Below are positions 26,521-34,718 of a DNA stretch of 53,762 nucleotides, one piece after another. Each line of letters starts with the position of its first letter. Position 1 is the stretch's first letter. Both the position numbers and the translations under genes were made by a program. Below the pieces are notes generated by a model. The model ran no database searches. It was not told where the DNA came from and saw only the letters and a program-made list of their open reading frames with translations. The DNA comes from an uncultured Rhodospirillaceae bacterium (lineage in GTDB: Bacteria; Pseudomonadota; Alphaproteobacteria; Rhodospirillales; UBA2165): positions 1-53,762 of the forward strand of contig CAJWAR010000027.1 in NCBI GenBank assembly GCA_913020445.1. The letters run 5' to 3'.

Positions 26521-27999
26521 GTGGCGTCATCGACTATCGCCTCCATCATCAAGCAGGCTTGCGCTGAGAAAGCGAGCGCACCCTTTATTGCCGATGAAAG
26601 CCAAAGCCTGACCGGAACCGACCTCTGGCAAAATATCGGCACGGTTGCGGTGCATCTCAACGAGCTTGGACTCACCAAAGGCGATGTGGTTGCTTTTTAT
26701 TGCGGTAGTTCGGTGCCCCATGCGGTGACGTTCTTTGCCTGCCTGGTCAGCGGTATTATTCCCTGTTGTCTGCATGTGCGAGAAACGCCTGAGCGCAATC
26801 GCAAAAATATCGAGTTTATCAAAGCTAAGAAAATTTTTGCTGACCTTGAATTGGTCGAAGAGGCGCAGGCGCTGATCGATGCTAACAACGTTGTCGTTCT
26901 TTCAAATGATGTCGCAGTAAGTGAAGTAATACCGAATGCGGATTTAGAGCCCGATGATCCGGCGTTGATTTTAATCTCTTCCGGCACGACGGGGGTGCCC
27001 AAATGTATTTTACACAGTCAGGCAACCCTCGCCGCGACAGCTGAATATGGCCCCTTTAGTTACGATTGCTGGGATCATGATGACAGCACCATCGTTATTA
27101 TGGCGCCGTCCTTTGCCGCCTGGATCCATACGGTGCTGCCGTTTATTTTCATCAAAGGCCGCGTGTTGTTCGGCGCCGGTTTTGATCCGGTGAATTTTTT
27201 ATCGACACTGGAAAGCGAGAAGATCACCTTGGCGCCGCTGGTGCCGACAGTGTGGCGGATGGTGATGGCGGCCGAGCCGGAACAATATGATCTCTCGCAT
27301 CTCAAGTCCGCGTTTTATTCAGGCGAGCCCGGCTCGGAAAGCCTCGTCGAAGATTTGCGCACTAAAATCTGCGCGAACGTTATGACTTCTTATTTGGCGT
27401 CAGAAGGTGGCTGCGCCTCCGGTGTGATCGCCGGCTCCGATATTTTATCTGTCGAAGGGCAGGCGGCTTCAACCGGCAAGCCGGTAAAAGATGCAAACAT
27501 TCGGATTATTAATCCAGAAGGTTCGTTTGAGGATGAGCTGCCCGCTGGCGAGATTGGTGAGATCGCGCTTAACAGTGCGTCGATCGCTGCCGGCTATTTC
27601 GGTGATCCGGATATGAGCCAGGACAAATTCTCCAATGGCTGGTGGCGGAGCGGTGACCTCGGCTTAATCGATCAGAACGGATTGCTCTATGTCAAAGGCC
27701 GGCTCGATAATCGCATCAACACCGGCGGTATCAAGGTCTATGCCGAAGAGGTCGAGGCGGCGCTCTTGAAGCACCCCGCCGTTCAATTGGCGGCGGTGGT
27801 GGGCGTTGATGATGAAAAATGGGGCCAGCGCATCGAGGCGCATCTGGTGGCGAGTGAAGCTGTTGACGAGAGCGAGTTGGTGAATTTTTGCCTCGACCAG
27901 GAGCTTTTACCCAAGACCCATGTGCCGAAAGCTATTCACTTCCACGATGCTCTGCCGACCGGCCCGACCGGCAAGCTTTACCGGCGCGGTCTGGTTTGA
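26521..27999 (+). CDS. AMP-forming acyl/aryl-CoA synthetase (benzoate-CoA-ligase-like)
   Basis: This is a 492-residue ANL-superfamily ligase that activates a carboxylic acid to its CoA thioester. The P-loop reads ISSGTTGVPKCILHS, the adenylate-binding GWWRSGDLGLIDQNG is present, then KGRLDNRINTGGIKVYAEEVEAALLKHP, and the C-terminal catalytic Lys lies in PTGPTGKLYRRGL. The GTG at 26521 is chosen because GGAG (26508-26511) lies 9 nt upstream; a TTG at 26503, directly after the preceding stop, adds six residues. The ACC-type tail and HxxxT-like region suggest an aromatic acid or a short branched acid. Coupling with the acyl-CoA dehydrogenase is likely. Confidence 0.88.
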   Translation: MASSTIASIIKQACAEKASAPFIADESQSLTGTDLWQNIGTVAVHLNELGLTKGDVVAFYCGSSVPHAVTFFACLVSGIIPCCLHVRETPERNRKNIEFIKAKKIFADLELVEEAQALIDANNVVVLSNDVAVSEVIPNADLEPDDPALILISSGTTGVPKCILHSQATLAATAEYGPFSYDCWDHDDSTIVIMAPSFAAWIHTVLPFIFIKGRVLFGAGFDPVNFLSTLESEKITLAPLVPTVWRMVMAAEPEQYDLSHLKSAFYSGEPGSESLVEDLRTKICANVMTSYLASEGGCASGVIAGSDILSVEGQAASTGKPVKDANIRIINPEGSFEDELPAGEIGEIALNSASIAAGYFGDPDMSQDKFSNGWWRSGDLGLIDQNGLLYVKGRLDNRINTGGIKVYAEEVEAALLKHPAVQLAAVVGVDDEKWGQRIEAHLVASEAVDESELVNFCLDQELLPKTHVPKAIHFHDALPTGPTGKLYRRGLV

Positions 28000-28054
28000 C
28001 AATTCGAAAATTTAAGCAAAAGATTACCAACGACAAAAACTGGGGAGGAAAGCC

Positions 28055-29023
28055 ATGTCTATTCTGGACGGTCAGCGCGTCATTGCCATCGAAGAACACT
28101 ATTATGATGATCAGGTCACCAAGCATTTTCAGGGACTTGATGGCAAGCTCGGTGGTTTCATAAAAGATAAAATTCAAGATGTTGGCGAAGGCCGGATCAA
28201 GTCGATGGACGAGTGTGGTATTGATGTTCAGGTGCTATCTCATGGTGCTCCCTCAACTCAAAAATTGGATGCGGATTCCGGCCCTGCGGTAGCAACGGCG
28301 GCGAACGATCATCTTTACGAAATTTGTCAGGCCAATCCGGATCGGCTGGCAGGATTTGCGGCAATTGCGACGGCTAATCCCAAAGCGGCCGCCGATGAAT
28401 TAGAGCGCGCAGTCACTAAGCTCGGTATGAAAGGCGCGATGATCCATGGCTTGACGGGGGGTGAACTGTTTATCGATGATAAACAGTTCTGGCCGATTTT
28501 TGAACGCGCCGAGGCGCTGGATGTACCGATTTACCTGCATCCTGGCATTCCCCATCAAAAAGTGATCGACGTTTATCTTAAAGACTATATCAAAAAATTC
28601 CCGGGATTTTTAAACGCCGGTTGGGGCTTTACGATGGAAACTGCGACAGCTGGTATTCGAATGGTGCTGTCCGGCGTGTTTGAAAAATATCCCAACCTCA
28701 AAATCATACTTGGCCATCTGGGCGAGACGTTACCGTTCCTGATGTGGCGCATAGATTTGGCACTTAACCGGCCGGGTAATGACGGTGTGGCGTTTAGAGA
28801 TATTTTTACATCGCATTTCTACATCACGACGTCAGGTTTTTTCTCGGATCCTGCATTATTACTTTGTATTCAGGAGATGGGCATCGATCGTGTTCTGTTT
28901 GCCATCGATTATCCTTTTGTGCCGAATGAACCCGGTCCGAAATGGATGGAAACGATCATGCTCAATGCCGAAGACAAGGCGAAAATCCTGCACGGCAACT
29001 CAGAGCGTCTGCTGAGGATGTAG
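28055..29023 (+). CDS. Gamma-resorcylate/5-carboxyvanillate decarboxylase-like amidohydrolase
   Basis: This is a 322-residue Amidohydro_2 protein. The metal motif is the ExH form (Glu13 and His15 in IAIEEHY) that marks nonoxidative o-hydroxybenzoate decarboxylases such as gamma-resorcylate decarboxylase and LigW. ACMSD has HxH instead. His162 (YLHPGIPHQ), His221 (ILGHLGETLPFLMWRID) and Asp285 (FAIDYPF) complete the site. GGGAGG precedes the ATG. Expected chemistry is removal of CO2 from a hydroxybenzoate-like acid, although hydrolase relatives share the fold. It is the third gene of the TetR-controlled unit, 55 nt after the CoA ligase. Confidence 0.85.
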   Translation: MSILDGQRVIAIEEHYYDDQVTKHFQGLDGKLGGFIKDKIQDVGEGRIKSMDECGIDVQVLSHGAPSTQKLDADSGPAVATAANDHLYEICQANPDRLAGFAAIATANPKAAADELERAVTKLGMKGAMIHGLTGGELFIDDKQFWPIFERAEALDVPIYLHPGIPHQKVIDVYLKDYIKKFPGFLNAGWGFTMETATAGIRMVLSGVFEKYPNLKIILGHLGETLPFLMWRIDLALNRPGNDGVAFRDIFTSHFYITTSGFFSDPALLLCIQEMGIDRVLFAIDYPFVPNEPGPKWMETIMLNAEDKAKILHGNSERLLRM

Positions 29024-29027
29024 CCGC

Positions 29028-29465
29028 TTAGGCACCCATGCCTTTCTTTTCTAATTGCTCTAAGGCGTCGGCGGTCTTGGAGAGGTCTTCCAGTCCCAAG
29101 CCGCGCAGCACGTTGGGTGCCTTGGTGAACTGAATATCGTCATAGGGGACGACTTCGATACGGTTTCCCCAGGGATCGCGAAAATTAAGGCCGCGTTCAA
29201 GCACCTCCACGCCCATTTCTTCCAATGTTGCTCCAATAGACTCACGATTATCGACGACCAAACCAAAGTGCCGTTTGTCGTCAGGTGCTGGAACATCATT
29301 GAGACTGAGCTGAATAAATTGATCACCGAGATCGATGAAAGCGTTGGTTTCGCCTTTGCCGCGGAGTGAGAAATCGAAAATCTTGCCATAGAACTCAAGT
29401 GCTGCCTCGACGTCGCCGACTTCTAAAACTATGTGATTGATACCCAAAGCTTTCGCTTTTTTCAT
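29028..29465 (-). CDS. VOC (glyoxalase/bleomycin-resistance fold) protein
   Basis: This is a 145-residue single-unit VOC protein. It starts INHIVLEVGDVEAALEFYGKIFDFSLRGK, the usual betaalphabetabetabeta module, and has DPWGNRIEVVPYDDIQF at the end of the second module with Glu as candidate metal ligand and His in the first strand. VOC proteins include isomerases, epimerases, dioxygenases and resistance proteins. It is the last gene of a minus-strand three-gene unit with a YCII protein and a two-module VOC dioxygenase, and its stop is 5 nt from the convergent amidohydrolase stop. Confidence 0.9.
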   Translation of the reverse strand: MKKAKALGINHIVLEVGDVEAALEFYGKIFDFSLRGKGETNAFIDLGDQFIQLSLNDVPAPDDKRHFGLVVDNRESIGATLEEMGVEVLERGLNFRDPWGNRIEVVPYDDIQFTKAPNVLRGLGLEDLSKTADALEQLEKKGMGA

Positions 29466-29481
29466 TTGATCGATACTCCCT

Positions 29482-29883
29482 TTAACTCAAGCCGGCCTCC
29501 TGGCTCATGAATTTAACATCGATGGTGAAACTGCCTTCGTTCATGGTCCAGCCTTCGACCGAGTTCTTGCGGATGCCCGCTTGATGGAAGGGCTCGCTGG
29601 CGGCAATTTGCTCAGCATCCTCGCGGGAGTTTGCCCGGATGATTGCCATGCCACTGCCGTCCCAGGCGGTTTCATCGCGCAAAGGTCCAGAAGCAAACAT
29701 TATGCCGTTCTGCTCGATATCGTGGAGCCATTTGGTGTGGGCATCGAAGGTTTCGCGATGCTTGCCAAAATACTCATCACGCGGATTTTCCATCGGCTCA
29801 ACCACGCGCATGAATATCAGGTAAAACTGCTTGCCGAGCATGCCGCGTCTGAGCGTTTCTACCGCTGTGTCTGATTCCGACAT
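29482..29883 (-). CDS. YCII-domain (YciI-like) small protein
   Basis: This is a 133-residue protein. The ATG at 29883 follows GGAGG with 5-nt spacing, which rejects an earlier start 15 codons upstream. Features of the YCII fold are HTKWLHDIEQNGIMFASGPLRDETAWDGSGMAIIRANSREDAEQIAASEPFHQAG, including the conserved His and Asp positions proposed to be catalytic in the family. Related proteins act as dehydrochlorinases or muconolactone-isomerase-like lyases. The context between two VOC genes points to conversion of a ring-cleavage product. No specific reaction is assigned. Confidence 0.88.
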   Translation of the reverse strand: MSESDTAVETLRRGMLGKQFYLIFMRVVEPMENPRDEYFGKHRETFDAHTKWLHDIEQNGIMFASGPLRDETAWDGSGMAIIRANSREDAEQIAASEPFHQAGIRKNSVEGWTMNEGSFTIDVKFMSQEAGLS

Positions 29884-29900
29884 TACGACCTCCGATAAAT

Positions 29901-30830
29901 TTAGAAATAGGGATGGGGTGGCCCCCAATGGGTGACGAGCGATTCCGATACCGCTGTAAGCGCGGTTGGCGTCGCGGCATCGAGCATATCCATATCAGCG
30001 AAATATTCGTGCATCAGCCCCCAGGGATCGAGCCATTGATCAAATATGTTGGAGCCGACAACGTGCCGGCCGATCCCCCAATTGTGTTTGTGATCTGTGG
30101 CGGCCATGTAATGACTGGCAATTTGCACCGCTTCCAAATCTTCGACTTCCAGGCCTAAGTGATGGCACCGCGTTTCCGTCATTGCTTTCAAATAAAGTGT
30201 ATGGTGATCGGTATGTTTCTTGCCCCGATCACAGCGCATGAAGTTTGAGACGATGGTTTCGCCATCGCCGTCGTCGAACATTTTGTCGGAGCTGATAAAA
30301 CCGAAAAGAGAGCCGTAAAACTCAACACATTCTTCGAATTTCTCAACAAACAGCACAACATGGCCGAGGCGCTTAATTTGACCGGGACCGGACGTAAATT
30401 GGGCACGGTTACCGAGGCGCTGGCGATCGCTGCCGGTATTTTGCGGTTGGATGTTTTTAACCGGAATAGGCGATAATTGCTGGATACCAAAGACAATGTC
30501 GACACCAAACCCAGCCGGATCGGTGAGACGCACGCGATTGCCGCCACCGGGTTCGTCGATGGCCTCAATAGGGGAGGCACCCTCGGCCTTGGCAATTGTC
30601 TCTAAATCTTCTGCCGAGGCTGCCGCCAACGCCATGCCAGTATATCCCGGCTGGCCCTGTTCGTTCAGTTCGGCAATATAACAATGGTGATCGGTATCGC
30701 TGCCGCGCATGTAGAGCGCCTTTACCGTCCGGGCTGAGCGCACCAGACCGAGGTTGGTCAAGAATTCTTCCGCCAGATCAAGATCAGGCACGCTGATCCG
30801 CGCATACTGAACATCTGTGACTTTGATCAT
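29901..30830 (-). CDS. Two-module VOC extradiol dioxygenase (type I, BphC/XylE-like)
   Basis: This is a 309-residue protein from the ATG at 30830, which follows GGAG with 6-nt spacing. It contains two VOC modules (residues about 1-115 and 150-285). In the C-terminal module His157 (RLGHVVLF), His223/224 (RCHHLGLEVED) and Glu275 (LMHEYFADMD) match the 2-His-1-carboxylate iron site of type I extradiol dioxygenases. It should cleave a catechol-like ring next to its hydroxyls. It heads the VOC2-YCII-VOC unit and is divergent from a TetR gene. This is evolutionarily unrelated to the LigB-type enzyme at 256. Confidence 0.9.
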   Translation of the reverse strand: MIKVTDVQYARISVPDLDLAEEFLTNLGLVRSARTVKALYMRGSDTDHHCYIAELNEQGQPGYTGMALAAASAEDLETIAKAEGASPIEAIDEPGGGNRVRLTDPAGFGVDIVFGIQQLSPIPVKNIQPQNTGSDRQRLGNRAQFTSGPGQIKRLGHVVLFVEKFEECVEFYGSLFGFISSDKMFDDGDGETIVSNFMRCDRGKKHTDHHTLYLKAMTETRCHHLGLEVEDLEAVQIASHYMAATDHKHNWGIGRHVVGSNIFDQWLDPWGLMHEYFADMDMLDAATPTALTAVSESLVTHWGPPHPYF

Positions 30831-30928
30831 TTCGCGCTCCTGCAAAACTCGGCGCTATAATGGCGCAAATGCGATTTTCGGGCAACGATACTGAGCTCGG
30901 CCTCCTAAATTTGCACATCCGGGCATGG

Positions 30929-30961
30929 TGACGTAGTATCGGATTATTATTTTATACGTCA
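30929..30961. promoter_or_regulatory. Inverted repeat TGACGTA-N19-TACGTCA, TetR operator candidate
   Basis: The perfect 7-nt arms lie at 30929-30935 and 30955-30961, between the divergent dioxygenase and TetR genes. The intervening region contains AT-rich promoter-like sequence (TTATTATTTTATA). The repeat is 25 nt upstream of the TetR ATG. Its position and symmetry suit a TetR operator, with arms about 2.5 turns apart. The sequence is unlike the operator pair at 25266-25324, so the two TetR proteins should have different specificity. Confidence 0.5.
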
Positions 30962-30985
30962 ATAAAATTTAATGGGTCTAACTAA

Positions 30986-31573
30986 ATGCCGAAAATTGAT
31001 ATCAAGCCGAAACGCTTTGCCGAAATACTCGATGCGGCGGCAGAAATATTCGCTGAAAAGGGCTATCACGGGGCAAGTACGACCGATATTGCCGATAAAT
31101 TGGGGATTAAGCAGGCGGGATTATATTACTATTTTAAGTCCAAAGATTCAGCCCTGGCGGAAGTTTGCCGATTGGGTGTGCAAGGCTATGTCGAGCGGCT
31201 AGTCACGATCTCGCAATCGGAGCTTTCCGCCGATCAGAAAATTCGCGCCGCCATTCGAGAGCATTTGCAACCCTTTCACCACATCCGCAATCACGTTCGA
31301 GTTTTTCAGTCTGAGCGCCGCTACTTGGCAGGTGAAAATCGCTCGGAGGTGAATAAACTGGCGCGCAAGTATGAACGTGAGTTGCGCCGGCTGTTCGAGG
31401 CCGGCGTTGCTGCCGGCGAGTTTCGCCAAAATTTGGATTGCAAGCTTACAACGCTGGCTCTGCTCGGTATGTGTAATTCCGTAACAATTTGGTATGACGG
31501 AAAATCAGAAAAACAAATTTTAAAGATCGCCGATAATTACGCCGATATTATTATTGGTGGTGTCGTTAAGTAG
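30986..31573 (+). CDS. TetR family transcriptional regulator
   Basis: This is a 195-residue regulator. The DNA-binding region AEIFAEKGYHGASTTDIADKLGIKQAGLYYYFKSKDSALAEV is canonical. The C-terminal domain (residues 60-195) resembles TetR_C_33/AcrR-type ligand domains. It is divergent from the VOC2-YCII-VOC unit and probably represses it through the inverted repeat at 30929-30961. It is not closely related to the TetR at 24701-25261. Confidence 0.94.
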   Translation: MPKIDIKPKRFAEILDAAAEIFAEKGYHGASTTDIADKLGIKQAGLYYYFKSKDSALAEVCRLGVQGYVERLVTISQSELSADQKIRAAIREHLQPFHHIRNHVRVFQSERRYLAGENRSEVNKLARKYERELRRLFEAGVAAGEFRQNLDCKLTTLALLGMCNSVTIWYDGKSEKQILKIADNYADIIIGGVVK

Positions 31574-31600
31574 GCTATTTCTAGTGCATTGTCAGATGAT

Positions 31601-31642
31601 CTGTTAAGGTAATACTTAAGCTAAGAATGGAGTAATTTTGAC
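31601..31642 (+). repeat. Leader of the first small-protein gene (duplicated element, copy 1)
   Basis: This 42-nt segment begins with CTGTTAAGGT and ends with an ATGGAGT-like ribosome-binding region and an ATTTTGAC run directly before a GTG start. The same elements recur in the same order, at the same 42-nt distance, before the second small-protein gene at 32058-32099. The conservation outside the coding region indicates either a young duplication or a conserved regulatory leader. Confidence 0.75.
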
Positions 31643-31990
31643 GTGACTAATACAGAAGGTAAATCAGGTTTATATAGTCAATCAGATCGGCGAAATGACG
31701 ATAACCGCCGCCTCGAAGATAAACCAACAGACAATGATAAACGTAAACTTGACGAGCGCCGCCAGCCGGATGATCGGCGCCGGCACTTTGTCAATCTGCT
31801 GGGTTCCGGTGATAATTTTTTTGATGACGTTATCGGTTGGCTGTTTCAAAATGGTAATGATGAGTGGTATATCGGGCCAAATGAGAACGAGCCCGAAGAA
31901 AGCGAGGTCACTTGCCGGGTTAGTTTTGAAAGTGTGGACAAAATGACCGCCTTTAAAACTTGGCTGGATGAAAAAGACAGCGCGTCGTGA
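31643..31990 (+). CDS. Small acidic/charged protein of unknown function, tandem paralogue 1
   Basis: This is a 115-residue protein with a GTG start preceded by GGAGT (ribosome-binding site about 9 nt upstream). The first 45 residues are a very polar stretch rich in Asp, Arg, Lys and Asn (SQSDRR, KRKLDERR, DDRRR). A compact second half follows with the pattern FVNL, GWLFQNGNDEWYIGPNENE, SEVTCRVSFES and AFKTWLDEK. The second half is repeated in the next gene at clearly recognisable identity, so the domain is real. I do not recognise the family. There is no signal peptide or membrane segment. The layout suggests a disordered N-terminus and a small alpha/beta C-terminal domain. Confidence 0.8.
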   Translation: MTNTEGKSGLYSQSDRRNDDNRRLEDKPTDNDKRKLDERRQPDDRRRHFVNLLGSGDNFFDDVIGWLFQNGNDEWYIGPNENEPEESEVTCRVSFESVDKMTAFKTWLDEKDSAS

Positions 31991-32057
31991 TCGTTTCGCC
32001 GTTATTACAATCGGCAACAAAATAAAATAGTCCGTTTCTGTCGTATTATTGGTTAGT

Positions 32058-32099
32058 CTGTTAAGGTGATCGCTAAGTTTGATATGGAGTTATTTTAAC
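32058..32099 (+). repeat. Leader of the second small-protein gene (duplicated element, copy 2)
   Basis: CTGTTAAGGT at 32058-32067, a central TAAG, and TATGGAGTTATTTTAAC just before the GTG at 32100 match copy 1 at 31601-31642 base for base at most positions, with the same total length. Confidence 0.75.
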
Positions 32100-32411
32100 G
32101 TGGGTCGTAACACAGACAATCAAAGCCTATATGAACAATCAGACCGGCGGGAAGAAGAAATCTCGACAGACAAAGATCAGCGATTGCAAGAGGATCGGCG
32201 GGGTAATTTTGTTAATCTCATTAGCCCGGACGAAGAATTCTACAATGAAATGATCAACTGGTTGATAGAAAATGGTGACGATCAGTGGTCCGTTGGATCA
32301 AATGACAATGAAGCCGCAGACAGTGAAGTAACCTGCAGAGTTCGATTTGACAGTCCGGAGAAACTCGCCGCCTTCAAAAATTGGCTGGACGATAAATCAA
32401 ACACCCCTTAA
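32100..32411 (+). CDS. Small charged protein of unknown function, tandem paralogue 2
   Basis: This is a 103-residue paralogue of the preceding gene. The GTG at 32100 is chosen because it aligns with the GTG of paralogue 1 and with the duplicated ribosome-binding region; an in-frame ATG at 32079 lies inside the leader. The shared core is FVNL, INWLIENGDDQWSVGSNDNE, SEVTCRVRFDS and AAFKNWLDDK. The polar N-terminus is shorter than in paralogue 1 but keeps the LYxQSDRR motif. The function is unknown. The glycerate kinase gene begins 10 nt downstream and may be co-transcribed. Confidence 0.8.
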   Translation: MGRNTDNQSLYEQSDRREEEISTDKDQRLQEDRRGNFVNLISPDEEFYNEMINWLIENGDDQWSVGSNDNEAADSEVTCRVRFDSPEKLAAFKNWLDDKSNTP

Positions 32412-32421
32412 TTCTTTATAT

Positions 32422-33672
32422 ATGTCTGGTGAGCCTCAAAATTTCCTATTGAGTATGTTCGAAGCTGCCGTCGCGGCGGCGCAGCCTTCTCTTTGCATTC
32501 CAAATTATCTGCCGGATCCACCCAAGGGAAAAACGGTGGTTATTGGCGGCGGTAAGGCAAGTGCGGCGATGGCGGCAGCGGTCGAAAAACATTATCCCGG
32601 TGAGGTCAGTGGTCTGGTGATTACGCGCTATGATTACGCCATGCCGTGCGACCATATTGAAATCATTGAGGCAGCTCATCCGGTGCCGGACCAGGCTGGC
32701 AAGGTGGCGGCGGAAAAGATGCTCCAATTGGTGCAAGGGCTCACGCCGGATGATCTGGTGTTGTGTTTGATCTCGGGCGGCGGCTCGGCGCTGATGGCGC
32801 TGCCGGCAGGAAGTATCACGCTTGAGCAAAAACAGGCCGTTAATAAAATGCTCCTAAGGTCCGGTGCAACGATCAATGAAATGAATATTGTGCGGAAACA
32901 CCTTTCGCAAATTAAAGGGGGCAGGCTGGCCCGCGCTTGCGTTCCGGCGCGGCTTCATACATTGGTGATTTCCGACGTGGTCGGCGATGATCTGTCGGCG
33001 ATTGCGTCAGGGCCGACCGTGCCGGACCCTTCAACTTATGCCGATGCGCTGGAAGTCACCCGAAAATACACCATGGAGTTGCCGGCCTCGGCGTTGACGG
33101 TTTTGCAAAAAGGTGCTGACGAGACACCTAAACCAGGCGATGCGATCTTCGAGAAAAATATCGTAGAGATTATCGCCAGTGGCCGGGACTCGCTGGCCGC
33201 CGCCGCCAAGGTCGCCCAAGAGGCTGACATTACGCCGATTGTTCTGGGCGACAGTTTTGAAGGTGAAGCACGCGTAGTAGGCCGCGATATGGCTGAAACT
33301 GTACGCGAATATCGAAATCAGGCGCCTTGCGTGTTGCTATCAGGCGGTGAGTTGACCGTGACTGTTACGGGAAACGGCAAAGGCGGGCCGAACACAGAGT
33401 TTTTAATGGGATTAGTGGCCGGGCTCGAAGGCGCCGACGGTGTTTATGCGATCTCGTGTGATACCGATGGAGCCGATGGTCTTGTCGATAATGCCGGTGC
33501 GATGATCACACCGGATACACTAGATCGAGCAAAGGAAACCGGGCTCGATCCAGAAGCCATGCTTGCCGACAATGATGCCTACAGTTTTTTTGCTGCACTT
33601 GGTGATCTGGTAGTCAGCGGTCCGACCCATACCAATGTAAATGATTTCCGGGCAATTCTTATTACGGATTAA
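32422..33672 (+). CDS. Glycerate 2-kinase, MOFRL/GckA family
   Basis: This is a 416-residue class II glycerate kinase that makes 2-phosphoglycerate from D-glycerate and ATP. The TVVIGGGKASAAMA motif near residue 37, SGGGSALMALP near 115, NIVRKHLSQIKGGRLA near 155 and the C-terminal MOFRL segment GTDGxxD-type (SCDTDGADGLVDNAGA) are typical. Older annotation of this family as hydroxypyruvate reductase (TtuD) is a known misnomer. The ATG at 32422 is chosen, since the longer frame reads through the upstream gene. Its TAA overlaps the stop of the convergent gene. Confidence 0.92.
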   Translation: MSGEPQNFLLSMFEAAVAAAQPSLCIPNYLPDPPKGKTVVIGGGKASAAMAAAVEKHYPGEVSGLVITRYDYAMPCDHIEIIEAAHPVPDQAGKVAAEKMLQLVQGLTPDDLVLCLISGGGSALMALPAGSITLEQKQAVNKMLLRSGATINEMNIVRKHLSQIKGGRLARACVPARLHTLVISDVVGDDLSAIASGPTVPDPSTYADALEVTRKYTMELPASALTVLQKGADETPKPGDAIFEKNIVEIIASGRDSLAAAAKVAQEADITPIVLGDSFEGEARVVGRDMAETVREYRNQAPCVLLSGGELTVTVTGNGKGGPNTEFLMGLVAGLEGADGVYAISCDTDGADGLVDNAGAMITPDTLDRAKETGLDPEAMLADNDAYSFFAALGDLVVSGPTHTNVNDFRAILITD

Positions 33673-34598
33673 GAACTCTTCATTAAATCGAACATTTTAT
33701 CGCCGAATATTTCCCGTGCATCATCATGCTGTGGCTTGACGGCGTGGACAAACTCGGCAATTTCCTCCGGTGTCAATTCGACGATCTCGCAACCCTCATC
33801 TTCGATTACCTTGCGAGACTCAATGGCTTCTTGTTCCGCCTGACCTCGTTGCCATGTAGTGGCGTCCCGCACGGCTTCTTGCATCGCGATCTGAAGCTCT
33901 TCCGGCCAACTGGCATAGGTGTCGCGGTGACACATGATACTGCGCGAAATATAGAAATGGTTCGAGAGCGTGTGATAGTGATGATATTTATGGGCGCCAT
34001 AGGTGACCGTATTGGCGAGCGGATTCTCTTGCGCATCCAAGGAGCCATCGACAATGCCTTCGATGGCTTCGGTGAGATCCATGCGCTTTGGTGTGGCACC
34101 CAAGAGCTCAAACGTACGTGCCTGAACGTCGCTCGGCAGCACGCGAATGCTCATGCCGTCAAAATCACTCGGCCTGTGAATGGGCCGCAGTTTGTTCGAG
34201 ATTTGCCGGAAGCCATTTTCGAAGTAACCTAGAATTTTATAATTGATGCGCTCTTCAGTTTTCTGCGACAAATATTGGCCGAGCGCCCCATTGATCGCGG
34301 CCCGCGCCTGCTCGTTGTTTTCAAACAGGAAAGGCAGATCGACAAATCCCAGTTCCGGCACACGATCAGTTAAATAACTCGAGGACTGATAGGTAATGGT
34401 CAACAATCCGTGCTCGGTCAGCCACAGGATGTCCTCGCCCTTGTAGCCCAAATCCATGATGTTGTAGACGTATTTAATGTCGACATCATTACCGAATTGT
34501 TCCTCCATGCGGTCGCCAATCCTTTTGAGAGATTGGCTAAAAGACGTGGTCGGCGGGCCGTAGCCACCAAGACGGATTTGATACGTGGTGCTCAACAA
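33669..34598 (-). CDS. TRAP transporter DctP-family binding protein lacking a signal peptide
   Basis: This is a 309-residue protein with a TTG start (GGGGAA upstream). It has the DctP pattern: YQIRLGGYGPPTTSFSQSLKRIGDRMEEQFG, FVDLPFLFENNEQARAAI, the LRPIHRPSDFDGMSIRV segment with the substrate Arg, and TYGAHKYHHYHTLSNHFY. DctP receptors work in the periplasm, but this protein starts directly with the mature-like sequence and no hydrophobic leader is visible in the upstream bases in frame. No DctQ or DctM gene is adjacent. It is either a cytoplasmic derivative or has an upstream start that has been lost. The stop codons of this gene and the glycerate kinase share TTAA. Confidence 0.85.
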   Translation of the reverse strand: MLSTTYQIRLGGYGPPTTSFSQSLKRIGDRMEEQFGNDVDIKYVYNIMDLGYKGEDILWLTEHGLLTITYQSSSYLTDRVPELGFVDLPFLFENNEQARAAINGALGQYLSQKTEERINYKILGYFENGFRQISNKLRPIHRPSDFDGMSIRVLPSDVQARTFELLGATPKRMDLTEAIEGIVDGSLDAQENPLANTVTYGAHKYHHYHTLSNHFYISRSIMCHRDTYASWPEELQIAMQEAVRDATTWQRGQAEQEAIESRKVIEDEGCEIVELTPEEIAEFVHAVKPQHDDAREIFGDKMFDLMKSS

Positions 34599-34718
34599 AA
34601 ATTCCCCATTTTTATAAATTTGTTCAATAAAATCAGACCATAACGAATGAACGGCTTTATAGCCATATTAATAAATGCCTTTTAGGATTTGCCGTTCCTC
34701 GCTATGTAGAGTGTCATT

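Noticed and set aside
33726..34232. 168-codon plus-strand frame opposite the DctP-like gene
   Set aside because: No domain, no ribosome-binding site, and it is covered by a clear receptor-family frame.
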